Shown in pieces: positions 17,130 to 26,777 of a stretch of DNA of 64,000 bases. The DNA comes from CAZUHB01 sp964620445 (GTDB lineage: Bacteria; Planctomycetota; B15-G4; CAYZWU01), in NCBI GenBank assembly GCA_964620445.1, contig CAZUHB010000006.1, positions 81,954-145,953 on the forward strand. Direction: 5' to 3'. The notes beneath the pieces are model-generated. The model had not been told where the DNA came from, made no database searches, and worked only from the letters and a program-made list of their open reading frames with translations. How positions within the stretch are numbered: position 1 is the first letter of the stretch; each line of letters opens with the position of its first letter. The position numbers were made by a program, and so were the translations under genes.

Positions 17130-18650
17130 TCACTCCGCCCTCAGGGTCATCCGGTTCGTGATCCTCGTGTAGGCATAACCCCACTGTCCCACGAGAGCCT
17201 GGAAGTGCCACCGTTCGCCCGGAACCCACGACGCGGGCACCGCGGTCGGAAAGACGAACACCCCGTCGCCGGGCACATTCCCCAGCGGCCAGTCACCGAG
17301 GAAGGGGGTCTCGAGATGAAGAAGGCCGTGCTGTGTCTGCAGGGGCGGATCCTTGAGTGTGTCGTGTGTTGCGAGCCTCACCCCGAATCCGGGCAGTCCC
17401 ACGACCTTGATCGTGATGTTGTTGCCCGGAATTATCCGGCCCATGGTGTAGAGGTGGTAGTAGAACTCATCGGCCCCGATGTCGATCGTTGTCTGGACGA
17501 CGCGCGGATCGCTTTCGAAATCGGCGGCGGGTACCCCGGCCGCGCCGTTCGCCCCCGTATCCCTGCAGGGAGAATTGAAGGTGATGTGAAAATCATCACC
17601 CCCCGCGTCGGCGAAAAGAGGGTCGGCATCGATGTTGTTCGCGCCCCAGACGAGGGTGCTGCCCGACTCGACGTAGCACGAGGCTTGCCCGCCTGAAAGG
17701 TCGGAGAAATCGACGGTGAGATCGCTCGGCTCGGCGGGCGTTCCAACGTGGATTTCCGGTCCCGTGGGGGCGTAGTTATCCCACAGGATCGTGTTGGCCA
17801 CGGGGATCGCCGCCGTGTTGCCCCTGCAGTAGATTCCGCCGCCCTGATCGGCATAATTGTCGTAGATCGTGTTGTTGGTGATCGTGGGAACCGAACCGTA
17901 GTCCGCGTAGATGCCGCCGCCGAACCAGCTGGCGAGATTGGAGTGGATCAGGTTGTTCACGATCAGGGGCGACGAATCGCCCAGGTTGATCCCGCCGCCG
18001 TTGAAGACCTGTGAGTCGTTCCCGTAGATACGATTCCGCTCGATCAGGGGAGATGCGCCGTTGCAGTGGATGCCGGCCGCGTTGTCGCCGGTGTTCAGAG
18101 AGATGTCGTTGCCGACGATCGTCGCATCCCCGCCCCACATGCAGGTGACGCCGGCGCCGTCATGAGCCCAGTTGTCCTCGATGAGATTGTTCATGATGAG
18201 TGCCGTGCCGGTGTGGATGCACAATATGCCGCCGCCCTCGTAATCGGAGTGGTTTCCGATGATCCAGTTGTTCCTGATCGTGGGGGAGCTCGCGCTGCAC
18301 TGAATGCCGCCGCCCACGAGGTAAGTCGTCGTGAATCCGTTGGTGATCGTGAAACCGAGGATCATCGCGCCGGGGCCCTCGCCGTTGGCAAAGGTGACCG
18401 TGCTGCCCAGGCTGTTGCCGTCGATCGTGGTCACCGAGGGGCCTGACTCGCTCACCAGGGCGACGTCCTTTCCCGCGAAGTCGATGTTCTCCCCGTAGGT
18501 GCCCGCCCTGACAACGATCGTGTCCGCGCTCGCGGCGGCGTCGATCGCGCCCTGGATCGTGGGGTAGTCATCGGGAACGTAGATGACGGCGCCATTGACG
18601 GAGCCGACCAGGAACAGGAAGACAAGAAAGGAAACCGGTGATATCGACAT
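17130..18650 (-). CDS. Secreted right-handed parallel beta-helix protein
   Basis: This 506-residue protein starts at ATG 18650 behind GGAGAAAGCC. A signal peptide (SPVSFLVFLFLVGSVNG) is followed by IYVPDDYPTIQGAIDAA and repeated Gly/Asn-rich coils (GGGI, NN-I-xN), the pattern of pectate-lyase-like beta-helices and right-handed beta-helix repeat proteins. After the helix comes DIGADEFYYH, often seen at the end of such helices, and a C-terminal domain of about 110 residues. The closest relative in the window is the protein at 41824-43155, which shares both the helix and the C-terminal domain. Catalytic residues of polysaccharide lyases are not evident, so it may bind rather than cleave glycans. 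It is divergent from the GH95 fusion gene; the shared 292-base region holds an extended -10 element for this gene. Confidence 0.82.
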   Translation of the reverse strand: MSISPVSFLVFLFLVGSVNGAVIYVPDDYPTIQGAIDAAASADTIVVRAGTYGENIDFAGKDVALVSESGPSVTTIDGNSLGSTVTFANGEGPGAMILGFTITNGFTTTYLVGGGIQCSASSPTIRNNWIIGNHSDYEGGGILCIHTGTALIMNNLIEDNWAHDGAGVTCMWGGDATIVGNDISLNTGDNAAGIHCNGASPLIERNRIYGNDSQVFNGGGINLGDSSPLIVNNLIHSNLASWFGGGIYADYGSVPTITNNTIYDNYADQGGGIYCRGNTAAIPVANTILWDNYAPTGPEIHVGTPAEPSDLTVDFSDLSGGQASCYVESGSTLVWGANNIDADPLFADAGGDDFHITFNSPCRDTGANGAAGVPAADFESDPRVVQTTIDIGADEFYYHLYTMGRIIPGNNITIKVVGLPGFGVRLATHDTLKDPPLQTQHGLLHLETPFLGDWPLGNVPGDGVFVFPTAVPASWVPGERWHFQALVGQWGYAYTRITNRMTLRAE

Positions 18651-18734
18651 GGCTTTCTCCTTCTCCTTCGACCTCATCGGCTTGCCGGAACGTGTCCGGC
18701 CGAGGCCCGTGCCGTTCGCTGAAAGCGGAAGAAC

Positions 18735-18743
18735 AATATATCA
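18735..18743 (-). promoter_or_regulatory. Extended -10 promoter element for beta-helix gene
   Basis: The minus strand reads TGATATATT, an extended -10 (TG, one base, TATATT), about 85 bases before the beta-helix start. The same nine bases precede the subtilisin gene. No good -35 is visible here. Confidence 0.45.
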
Positions 18744-18942
18744 AATCTGGCCCGAAGAATCCATCTCCAAGGGACATCGATCCACGGCTCCGCCGGTGCC
18801 GGGCGACCTTCCGCCGGAAACCTTCCCTCCATCGATAGACAGAAAAAAATCTGGCAATGAGGCCGAAAAGGGCTTTTCTTTGACGGGCCGGGACCACGCG
18901 AGACAGGTGCCGTTTTTTGGGATTCTTTGAAGAGGTCTATCC

Positions 18943-21900
18943 ATGGATTCACCGAAGTTCTTTTGTCTCCTGCTCCTTTTGTGTCTCACCGTGCCAGGTT
19001 CGATCCTGTCCAAGGAGGATTATCCCGAGTTCCGGCGGAAGGGATTCGTCTATTCCAGGGCTCCCGGAATCGATCTCGAGGAGGGAGTGACACGGCGCGA
19101 TCCGAGCGATGTGATCGACGTGGACGGAACATGCTACGTCTGGTACAGCAAGGTGGTTCACGCGGACCTGCCGCCGCACAAGAGATCTCTCAAAACATCG
19201 GGATATGTGGCCACCATCTGGTATGCCACGTCACGCGACAAGGGGCGGACATGGACCGAGCAGGCCGAGGCTCTCGGCAAGGGGGAGGCCGGGGCTTTCG
19301 ACTCCTTCGCGGTCTTCACTCCCAATATCGCGCGCATCGACGGCAGCTACTACCTCTACTACACGGGCGTCAAACCCACCCCGGGAAAGGACGACCTGTT
19401 CGAAAACAACTCCGTCAACGATGTGACCGCCATCGGCGTGGCCCGCGCCGAAACCCCCGACGGATCTTTCGAGCGGATCAGCCCCGAACCGATCCTGTCG
19501 GTGGCCCTGCCTCGAGGAGAAGGGGAGACGAGGCTCACCACTTTCGACAGCTACCGCGTGGACGACGCCTCGATCCTGCTCCGCGACCACGACGGGGACG
19601 GCGATCTGGAAGTCTGGCTCTACTACAAGGGCCGCGACCTGGAGCATGGCCCGCACGGGCCCGGCCTGACCAAGATGGGGCTCGCCATCGCCCAGCGGCC
19701 GGAAGGTCCCTACGTGCGCGCCAACAACGGCGCGCCGATCCTGGCCAACAGCCACGAGGTCCTCATCTGGCCCCATCGCGAGGGAGTGGCTGCCTACGCT
19801 TCGATCACGAAGACCGTCGAGTACGCCGAGGACGGCATCGATTTCGTGTCCCGTCCTCTCCGCGCGGCCATGGTGCCCAAGCCGGTGGCGCCGGGCGCGT
19901 TCCGTCCCGACCTGACGGAACCGGTCACCTACGGCCAGGGGATCTCGTGGGGAATCGCGATGAGGGATCCGGGCGGCCCCAACCCCTATCTCGTCCGATT
20001 CGACAATAACCTCGTGGCTCCGCCCGCGCCCGAAGGGGAGAAGGATTCCTCTCTGAAGCTCTGGTACGAGCAACCGGCCAAGCGATGGGAAGAGGCCCTT
20101 CCCGTGGGTAACGGCCGCCTCGGTGCCATGGTGTTCGGCCGTATCGCCGAAGAAAGGATCCAGCTGAACGAGGAATCGATCTGGGCCGGCGAGCACGGAG
20201 CCTATCAGGACCGGGCCGGCGCGGCCGAGCATATCGCCAGGGCGCGCGCTCTCTTCTTCGAGGGAAAATGCTCCGAGGGCGAAGCGGTCATGCAGAATGA
20301 GGTGATGCGTTCCCGCCTGAATCCGCGCAGCTACCAGACGCTGGGCGACCTCCGGCTGACGATGGCCGGTCGATCTTGGGCCGCCCTCGAGGCCGAAGGC
20401 GGCGGCGAGACCTATCGCCGTGAACTCGACCTCTCCACGGCGATCGCGTCCACCCGCTTCGCCAGGGGCGGGGTCCTGTTCGAACGCGCGGTCTTCTCCT
20501 CGGCGCCCGACCAGGTGCTCGTCGTGCGCATCACCGCTGACAGGCCGGGACAGATTTCGCTGGACGCTGCCATCGATCGGCCCGTCGGCGCCTCGACGGC
20601 GGCGGTCGGCGGAGACGGCCTCCTTCTGGCGGGCCGGGCGGACCACGAGGGAAAACGCCGGGGTGTGTGCTTCGCGGCGTGCCTTCGCGCAATGCCCGAG
20701 GGTGGGTCCCTGGCCGTTGGAGACGGCACACTCCTGATCCGCGACGCGGACGCGGTGACCTTCCTTCTCGCGGCAGCCACCGACTACAACCGGTCCGACC
20801 CGGCACTTCCCGTCGATCGAGATCTCGTCCAGACCTGCTCGTCCACCCTGGCGGCCGCGGCGGAAAGATCTTATGCCGCCCTCCGCGACCGCGCCGCGGC
20901 CGACCATCAGCGTCTCTTCGGCCGCGTCACCCTCGACCTCGGCCGAACCGGCGCCGCTGACCGGCCCACGGACGTTCGTCTCGAGGAGTACAAAGACGCT
21001 GCGGACACCCGAGATCCACACCTGGCCGCACTCTATTTCCAGTACGGCAGGTACCTGCTCATCTGCTCGTCGAGACCGGGCTGTCTGCCCGCCAACCTGC
21101 AAGGCATCTGGAACCAGCATGTCGCCGCACCGTGGAACAGCGACTACCACATCAACATCAACATCCAGATGAACTACTGGCCCGCTGAAGTGACCAACCT
21201 CGCCGAATGCCACGAGCCCTTCTTCGATTTCGTCGACGGCGTGCGCGCCCGCGGCCGCCGCACGGCGCGAACGGTCTACGACTGCGGCGGATTCGTTGCC
21301 CACCACACGACCGATGCCTGGCACTACACGACGCCCCAGGGGCGGGTGAGCTGGGGCATGTGGCCGATGGCGGGCGGCTGGTGCGCACAGCACTTCATGG
21401 AACACTACCGGTTCAACGGGGACAGGGGATTTCTCGGGGAGCGGGCATGGCCCGTGCTGCGCGAGGCGGCCCTCTTTTTTCTCGACTGGCTCGTGGAGGA
21501 ACCGGGCACGGGGCGGCTCGTTTCCGGGCCGAGCACGTCGCCCGAGAACAGATTCGTCGCACCCGACGGGAAACGGGTTTCACTCTCCATGGGGTGCGCC
21601 ATGGACCAGCAGATCATCTGGGATACCTTCACCAACTGCCTCGAGGCGGCCGACGTGCTGGGAATCGACGATCCCTTTACCGAACGTGTTGCCGCGGCGA
21701 GAGCCAGACTCGCCCTGCCCGCGATCGGCACGGACGGCCGGCTCCTCGAGTGGCGCACGCCCCGCGAGGAGGCCGAACCCGGTCACCGCCACATGTCGCA
21801 CCTCTTCGGCCTCCATCCGGGCAGGCAGTACACGGAGCAGAGCGCGCCCGACATGATGGCCGCCGCGCGAAAGAGCATCGAGCACCGGCTCGCCCACGGG

Positions 21901-22398
21901 GGCGGCCACACCGGGTGGAGCCGCGCCTGGATCATCAATTTCTGGGCGCGGCTGAAGGATGCGCCGATGGCGCACCGGAACGTGCAGCTCCTTTTGAAGA
22001 AATCGACCCTGCCCAACCTCCTCGACAACCACCCGCCCTTCCAGATCGACGGGAACTTCGGGGGTGCGGCGGGCATTGCCGAGATGCTCCTCCAGAGCCA
22101 CGCCGGCGCGATCGAACTCTTGCCGGCCCTTCCGGCTGCCTGGCCCGACGGCTCGGTCACGGGCTTGTGCGCCCGCGGCGGTTTCGAGGTGGATATCTCC
22201 TGGAAAAAGCGCAAGCTGGAATCGGCCGTCGTCAGACCGAGGCGCGGCGGCGCCTGCTCCATCCGCCACGGGGGGAGCGAGAAGCGGTTCGAGGTTCGCG
22301 CCGGCAAGGCCTATCACATCGACGGGAGCCTGGGCGTGAAAGAAATGGCCGATCGATCCGAAGCCGGGCCCGGGACGGAGACAAGACGATGGAAATGA
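18943..22398 (+). CDS. Exported fusion: GH43/GH117-like beta-propeller plus GH95 alpha-L-fucosidase-like domain
   Basis: This 1,151-residue protein starts at ATG 18943 (AGAGG upstream) with a signal peptide (FFCLLLLLCLTVPGS). Residues about 30-350 resemble five-bladed propeller glycosidases or sugar-binding propellers (RRDPSDVIDVDG, YVWYSK, ATIWYATSRDKGRTW, FTPNIARIDGSYYLYY). From about residue 368 the GH95 family begins (LPVGNGRLGAMVFG), with NSDYHININIQMNYWPAE at 732 onward, where the paired catalytic Asn residues of GH95 lie, SGPSTSPEN, HRHMSHLFGLHPG and QIDGNFGGAAG. GH95 enzymes remove alpha-1,2-L-fucose or alpha-L-galactose by inversion. Joining the two domains in one chain is uncommon and would let one protein trim two linkages. 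Its stop overlaps the following UroD-like gene by 10 bases, and a symporter follows, so the locus looks like a fucose-type glycan use unit. Confidence 0.88.
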   Translation: MDSPKFFCLLLLLCLTVPGSILSKEDYPEFRRKGFVYSRAPGIDLEEGVTRRDPSDVIDVDGTCYVWYSKVVHADLPPHKRSLKTSGYVATIWYATSRDKGRTWTEQAEALGKGEAGAFDSFAVFTPNIARIDGSYYLYYTGVKPTPGKDDLFENNSVNDVTAIGVARAETPDGSFERISPEPILSVALPRGEGETRLTTFDSYRVDDASILLRDHDGDGDLEVWLYYKGRDLEHGPHGPGLTKMGLAIAQRPEGPYVRANNGAPILANSHEVLIWPHREGVAAYASITKTVEYAEDGIDFVSRPLRAAMVPKPVAPGAFRPDLTEPVTYGQGISWGIAMRDPGGPNPYLVRFDNNLVAPPAPEGEKDSSLKLWYEQPAKRWEEALPVGNGRLGAMVFGRIAEERIQLNEESIWAGEHGAYQDRAGAAEHIARARALFFEGKCSEGEAVMQNEVMRSRLNPRSYQTLGDLRLTMAGRSWAALEAEGGGETYRRELDLSTAIASTRFARGGVLFERAVFSSAPDQVLVVRITADRPGQISLDAAIDRPVGASTAAVGGDGLLLAGRADHEGKRRGVCFAACLRAMPEGGSLAVGDGTLLIRDADAVTFLLAAATDYNRSDPALPVDRDLVQTCSSTLAAAAERSYAALRDRAAADHQRLFGRVTLDLGRTGAADRPTDVRLEEYKDAADTRDPHLAALYFQYGRYLLICSSRPGCLPANLQGIWNQHVAAPWNSDYHININIQMNYWPAEVTNLAECHEPFFDFVDGVRARGRRTARTVYDCGGFVAHHTTDAWHYTTPQGRVSWGMWPMAGGWCAQHFMEHYRFNGDRGFLGERAWPVLREAALFFLDWLVEEPGTGRLVSGPSTSPENRFVAPDGKRVSLSMGCAMDQQIIWDTFTNCLEAADVLGIDDPFTERVAAARARLALPAIGTDGRLLEWRTPREEAEPGHRHMSHLFGLHPGRQYTEQSAPDMMAAARKSIEHRLAHGGGHTGWSRAWIINFWARLKDAPMAHRNVQLLLKKSTLPNLLDNHPPFQIDGNFGGAAGIAEMLLQSHAGAIELLPALPAAWPDGSVTGLCARGGFEVDISWKKRKLESAVVRPRRGGACSIRHGGSEKRFEVRAGKAYHIDGSLGVKEMADRSEAGPGTETRRWK

Positions 22399-23642
22399 CA
22401 CCGCGCCAGAGAGTGCTCGCCGCGATCGGCCGCACCGAGCCGGACAGGGTTCCTGTCGACCTCGGTGCCACGCCGAGCTCGGGCATCTCGGCGATCGCCT
22501 ACAACAATCTGAAGAAACACCTCGAGATCGCACCGGGCGCAACGCGCATCTACGACGTGGTGCAGCAGCTCGCCGAACCGGAGGAGATGATCCTCGATCG
22601 TTTCGGGATCGACGCCGTCGACCTGGGCCGGGCGTTCAACACGAACAGCGCCGACTGGTACGAGATCGCCCTTCCCGACGGACAGCGCGGTCTCTACCCC
22701 GTCTGGTTCCGTCCCGAACGGGACCGTGACGGCGGCTGGATCGCGCGCGGCGCCGATGGAACGCCGATCGCGCGGATGCCGGCGAAGAGCGCCTTCTTCG
22801 ACCAGACCTGTTTTCCTTACATCGACGGCTACCCCTCCGATTACGGGGGATTGCCCGAGGCGATGGGCAAGGTCATGTGGCAGGCCTTTGCCCACAGCCC
22901 CTGGGACCGCGCCGGCGAAGATCGATTCTGGGACGATCTGCGCGCGAAGGCGATCGCGCTGCGCGCCGCGTCGGACAGGGCCATCATGATCGTTTGCGGG
23001 TGCAATCTCTTCGAATGGGGAACCTTTCTGCGCCGCCTCGACAATTTCCTCGTCGACATGGTCACCGTACCGAACGAGGTGGAGCGGCTGCTCGACGCGC
23101 TCATGGAATTGCACCTCGCAACCCTCGAAAAGGTCTGCGCCAACCTGGGCGATCTCGTCGACATCCTGCGGTTCGGCGACGACCTCGGCATGGACAGCGG
23201 CCCTTTCATGCGGCCCGAAACATACCGCGCGCTTTTCAAACCGCGGCACAGCCAGCTCTGCGACCACGTGCACCGCAACAGCGGCATGCGCACCTATCTC
23301 CACTCGTGCGGCTCGATCCATGCGCTGCTGCCCGACCTGATCGAGGCGGGTTACGACGTGATCAATCCGGTGCAGACCACCTGCCGCGACATGGAACCGG
23401 AGAGGCTGAAGATGGAGTTCGGCAGGGAGATCGCCTTCTGGGGCGGGGGGTGCGAAACGCGCACCGTTCTGAACAGGGCCGCTCCGGACGCGGTGAAGGC
23501 CCACGTGCTCGAGCGCTTGAAGATCCTGGCGCCGGGCGGCGGTTTCGTTTTCAACACGGAGCACAATATACTTCCCGAGGTGCCGCCGGAAAACATCGTG
23601 GCCATGTTCGAGGCGATCGACGAGTTCAACGGCCGGAGATGA
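22389..23642 (+). CDS. Uroporphyrinogen decarboxylase-family protein with HxC metal motif (MtaA-like)
   Basis: This 417-residue protein starts at ATG 22389 inside the end of the GH95 gene. It opens with MTPRQRVLAAIGRTEPDRVPVD, the start typical of the UroD superfamily branch that includes methylcobamide:CoM methyltransferases, not HemE; the HemE signature RxPxWxMRQAGR is absent. It carries YLHSCGS (H305, C307) and GGGCET (C355), a possible zinc site like the HxC...C site of MtaA/MtbA, though with shorter spacing to the last Cys. Such proteins transfer methyl groups or act on tetrapyrrole-like ligands; this one's substrate is unknown. Its place between a fucosidase and a symporter suggests a role in catabolism of a sugar, possibly O-methylated. 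Confidence 0.85.
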   Translation: MEMTPRQRVLAAIGRTEPDRVPVDLGATPSSGISAIAYNNLKKHLEIAPGATRIYDVVQQLAEPEEMILDRFGIDAVDLGRAFNTNSADWYEIALPDGQRGLYPVWFRPERDRDGGWIARGADGTPIARMPAKSAFFDQTCFPYIDGYPSDYGGLPEAMGKVMWQAFAHSPWDRAGEDRFWDDLRAKAIALRAASDRAIMIVCGCNLFEWGTFLRRLDNFLVDMVTVPNEVERLLDALMELHLATLEKVCANLGDLVDILRFGDDLGMDSGPFMRPETYRALFKPRHSQLCDHVHRNSGMRTYLHSCGSIHALLPDLIEAGYDVINPVQTTCRDMEPERLKMEFGREIAFWGGGCETRTVLNRAAPDAVKAHVLERLKILAPGGGFVFNTEHNILPEVPPENIVAMFEAIDEFNGRR

Positions 23643-23682
23643 CCGCCGTGATCGTCCAGAAAGAAATTGCCGGAAAAGTCAG

Positions 23683-25467
23683 ATGAACCAACTCGACCTC
23701 TTCGCCGTCGGCGCCTATTTCGCGCTCGTCATCGCTGCCGGCCTCTGGTACCGCCGCCGGGCGGCCAGGAACCTCACCGCCTATTTCCTGGGCGGTAAGT
23801 CGATGCACTGGTCGATGCTGGCCATGTCGGGGGCGGTGTCCAATTTCGATATCACCGGCACCATGTGGATGGTGTCGGTCCTCTACATCCTCGGCATGCA
23901 GTCGTGGTGGCATCACTGGATGTGGGGAGTGGCCCTTCCGGCTTTCGGTCTCGCCTACATGGCGCGCTGGGTGCGGCGCTCGAAGGTGATCACCGCTGCC
24001 GAGTGGATGAAGACCCGCTTCGGCGAGGACCCGGGCGGCCGCGCCGCGCGCTACGCGTCGGCGTTCCTTGCGATCCTCTTCACCGCCGCCTGCGTGGGTT
24101 ACGCCTTCCAGGGAATCGGTAAGTTTGCCGAGGTCTACGTCCCCCTCGAAGGGATCGCCCGCCACCTGCCCTTCGCGTCGGAGTGGATCGTCGACAATCA
24201 GGCCGCGGTGCTCGCCACGCTCGTCTTTGCCGTGACCACGCTCTACGTGGCGGTGGGCGGCCTCTACAGCGTTGTGGTGACCGACGTGATCCAGACCCTG
24301 ATCCTCACCGCATCGGGCATCGTGATCGTCGTGGTCGCCTACAGGAATCTCAGCCCCGAAATCATCGCATCGTCGGTGCCGGCCGATTTCGTGCGCCTCA
24401 CTCCGGCCTGGCGCATCGACCGGCTGGCGGGCACCGAGCACGCCGCCTATCAGATGTTCGGCCTGCTCACCGTGACGTGGGTGGTCAAGGGCCTGCTCAT
24501 GAACGCGGGCGGGCCGGGCCAGCTCTATGACTTCCAGCGCCACCTGGCCGCCGCCAGCGTGCGCGACGCCTGCAAGCTGGCGGCGTCGTGGCCCTTCTTT
24601 CTCGTCGTGCGCTGGGGCATGGTGGCGGGGATCACCCTGCTCGCCCTTTCGGGAGTGATGAACGCCCACGATCCCGAGAAGGTGATGCCCGCCGTGCTTC
24701 AGGAGTATCTCCCCGCCGGGATCAGGGGCGTGGTGATCGCGGGCCTTCTGGCCGCGTTCATGTCGACATTCTCGTCCACCGTCAACAGCGGCGCGTCCTT
24801 TGTGGTGCGCGACATCTGGCAGCCGATTTTTCGCCCCCGCGCCGACGAGAAGCACCTGATCCGGTCCAGCTACGTCGCCACGGTGGGGATCGTGATCGCC
24901 GGGATCCTCATCGGCTTCCGGGCCGAGTCGATCGGCCAGATCTGGGGCTGGTTGATGATGGCTCTCGGCGCCGCCGTCATCGTGCCCAATGTGCTGCGCT
25001 GGTACTGGTGGCGGATCAACGGATGGGGGTATGCGGCCGGCGTGCTCGGCGGAATACTGCTCTCGGTCATCGCCCTTTTCGTGCCCGAGATCCCGATCTA
25101 CAAGATCTTCCCCGCCATCTGCACAGGGTCTCTTCTGGCCAGCGTGGGCGTGACCTTTCTTACGAGGCCGACTCGGAGCGCCGTTCTCGAGGATTTCTAT
25201 CTGACGGTGAGGCCGTTCGGATTCTGGGGACCGGTAAGGCGAACGGCTGGAACACCTCCCCGGGCCGAACTCCCCTCGAGCGAGTCGGCCGCGCGATCGC
25301 TCTTCAACGCGGCCGTGGCGATCGTGGGGCTCACCGCCCTCTACCTGGGCCCCATGTACCTCGTGGGGCACTGGCACCTGCGGGCGGCGGTCTGCGCCCT
25401 CTGTTTTCTGGTCTCCGCGGCGGTCCTGTACTTTTCATGGTACAGGCATCTGCCCGTGAACGAGTGA
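23683..25467 (+). CDS. Sodium:solute symporter (SSS family)
   Basis: This 594-residue membrane protein has many hydrophobic segments in the LeuT-like SSS arrangement, starting with FAVGAYFALVIAAGLWYRRR, and the family-typical YFLGGKSMHW and FDITGTMW segments near residues 35-60. It should import a small solute, probably a sugar, with Na+. It lies 40 bases after one UroD-like gene and 17 bases before another, in one unit with the GH95 enzyme, so the likely cargo is a monosaccharide or short glycan released by that enzyme. The upstream SD is weak, so coupling to the previous gene is likely. Confidence 0.92.
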   Translation: MNQLDLFAVGAYFALVIAAGLWYRRRAARNLTAYFLGGKSMHWSMLAMSGAVSNFDITGTMWMVSVLYILGMQSWWHHWMWGVALPAFGLAYMARWVRRSKVITAAEWMKTRFGEDPGGRAARYASAFLAILFTAACVGYAFQGIGKFAEVYVPLEGIARHLPFASEWIVDNQAAVLATLVFAVTTLYVAVGGLYSVVVTDVIQTLILTASGIVIVVVAYRNLSPEIIASSVPADFVRLTPAWRIDRLAGTEHAAYQMFGLLTVTWVVKGLLMNAGGPGQLYDFQRHLAAASVRDACKLAASWPFFLVVRWGMVAGITLLALSGVMNAHDPEKVMPAVLQEYLPAGIRGVVIAGLLAAFMSTFSSTVNSGASFVVRDIWQPIFRPRADEKHLIRSSYVATVGIVIAGILIGFRAESIGQIWGWLMMALGAAVIVPNVLRWYWWRINGWGYAAGVLGGILLSVIALFVPEIPIYKIFPAICTGSLLASVGVTFLTRPTRSAVLEDFYLTVRPFGFWGPVRRTAGTPPRAELPSSESAARSLFNAAVAIVGLTALYLGPMYLVGHWHLRAAVCALCFLVSAAVLYFSWYRHLPVNE

Positions 25468-25484
25468 TTCCGATCGGAGATCCA

Positions 25485-26537
25485 ATGGTTTTCAAGATCG
25501 ACGCCCTGGCTGACCGGGATCCTGATTTCGAGCAGTTCCTCAAGGTCCTGAAGCGCACCGGCCGGCCCGACCACCTTCCCTTTTACGAGCATTTCGCCTC
25601 GCCCGAGTTCATCGCCCGCTGCACGGATACACCCTTCGACAGGATGAGTGCCGACGACGACGGCTTCTGGAAGATCTACGTGAACTTCTGGCTCGACCTC
25701 GGTTTCGACTGCGTGCCGATGGAGATCCCTCTCGACTGCCCGCTCGCCCCGGCGGCGCAGAAGGAGAGCCACGGCAGCGAGGCGCGCGCCGTGATTCGCG
25801 GCATGGATGATTTCGAGCGCTACCCCTGGCCCGACGAAACGCGGCCGATCGACTTCGGCCATTTCGAACGGGCCGCGGCCGCCCTGCCCGAGGGGGCCGC
25901 CATCGTGGGCGGTGTGTGCATGGGGCCCTTCGAGTGGGTGTCGCAGATGATGGGGATCGAGGGGCTCTCCTATGCGCTCGTCGATGCGCCCGGGCTCGTG
26001 CGTGCCATGTTCGACAAGATCGGATCGCTCATCGTGGCCGCCGACAGGGTCCTGTCGACGATCGACGCGATCGGCGCGCTGCGCCAGGGCGACGACCTCG
26101 GGTACAAGACAGCCACCTTCCTGCGGCCCGACGATCTCAGGAGGTTCGTGTTCCCGACGTACAGGAAACTCGTCGACATCGCCCACGCCGAGAACAAGCC
26201 CTTCATCCTCCACTCGTGCGGCTGCCTCGACGAGGTCTACGAGGACCTTGTCGACGACGTGGGGATCGACGCCAAGCACTCCTTCGAGGAGGTCATCATG
26301 CCGGTCGAGGATTTCAAGCGCGCCTTCGGCGACCGGGTCGTTCCCCTCGGCGGTGTGGATGTCGATCTGATCTGCCGCGGCACTGAAGCGGAGATCCGGC
26401 GCGCCACGCGCCGCAAGATCGAAGCCTGCTTTCAAGACGGTTTCTACGCGCTCGGCACGGGCAACTCGCTCACCGACTACATGCCTGTCGACAGATACCT
26501 GATCGTGCTCGACGAGGGGATGCGCGCGATCGGTTGA
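25485..26537 (+). CDS. Uroporphyrinogen decarboxylase-family protein with HSCGC motif
   Basis: This 350-residue protein starts at ATG 25485 (GGAGA upstream), right after the symporter. The TIM-barrel pattern of the UroD superfamily is clear (DDLGYKTATFLRPDDLRRFV, FILHSCGCLDEV, VPLGGVDVDLI, ALGTGNSLTDYMP). H243, C245 and C247 could bind a metal, like the zinc of MtaA-type methyltransferases. The usual N-terminal MTPRER start is replaced by FKIDALADRDPDFEQFLKVL, so it belongs to a different branch from the paralogue at 22389. It ends the GH95-UroD-symporter-UroD unit. HemE function is unlikely; methyl transfer or another role in sugar use is inference from context. Confidence 0.83.
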   Translation: MVFKIDALADRDPDFEQFLKVLKRTGRPDHLPFYEHFASPEFIARCTDTPFDRMSADDDGFWKIYVNFWLDLGFDCVPMEIPLDCPLAPAAQKESHGSEARAVIRGMDDFERYPWPDETRPIDFGHFERAAAALPEGAAIVGGVCMGPFEWVSQMMGIEGLSYALVDAPGLVRAMFDKIGSLIVAADRVLSTIDAIGALRQGDDLGYKTATFLRPDDLRRFVFPTYRKLVDIAHAENKPFILHSCGCLDEVYEDLVDDVGIDAKHSFEEVIMPVEDFKRAFGDRVVPLGGVDVDLICRGTEAEIRRATRRKIEACFQDGFYALGTGNSLTDYMPVDRYLIVLDEGMRAIG

Positions 26538-26611
26538 ACCCCGTTATTTCTATTAATAATCAATATCGTTAAGTGTTTTTTTCCGGCCGCCGGATGTATG
26601 GGGACGGATTC

Positions 26612-26620
26612 TGGTATAAT
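26612..26620 (+). promoter_or_regulatory. Extended -10 promoter of hexaheme cytochrome gene
   Basis: TGGTATAAT is a perfect extended -10 (TG, one base, TATAAT). No good -35 stands 17 bases upstream, as is common for this promoter type. It would give a 5' leader of about 150 bases before ATG 26778. Confidence 0.6.
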
Positions 26621-26777
26621 CGAAACGGAGGCACACGCAAAACGACCGGTTTCGATCGCGAAATCGAAGAACGCTTTACGTACGGGGAAGGCGTCGCGCC
26701 GGTCCATCACGGATCGCAACGGCTCGCGAACCGCGATCATCGGCCGTAATCGGTTTTTCTGTGAGGAGGAGGGCACC

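Noticed and set aside
19231..21405. Minus-strand frame of 724 residues opposite GH95
   Set aside because: The plus strand has all GH95 motifs; the antisense frame has no domain or ribosome site.
26538..26600. Terminator after the UroD-like gene at 25485
   Set aside because: A T7 run is present but no stable GC stem precedes it.
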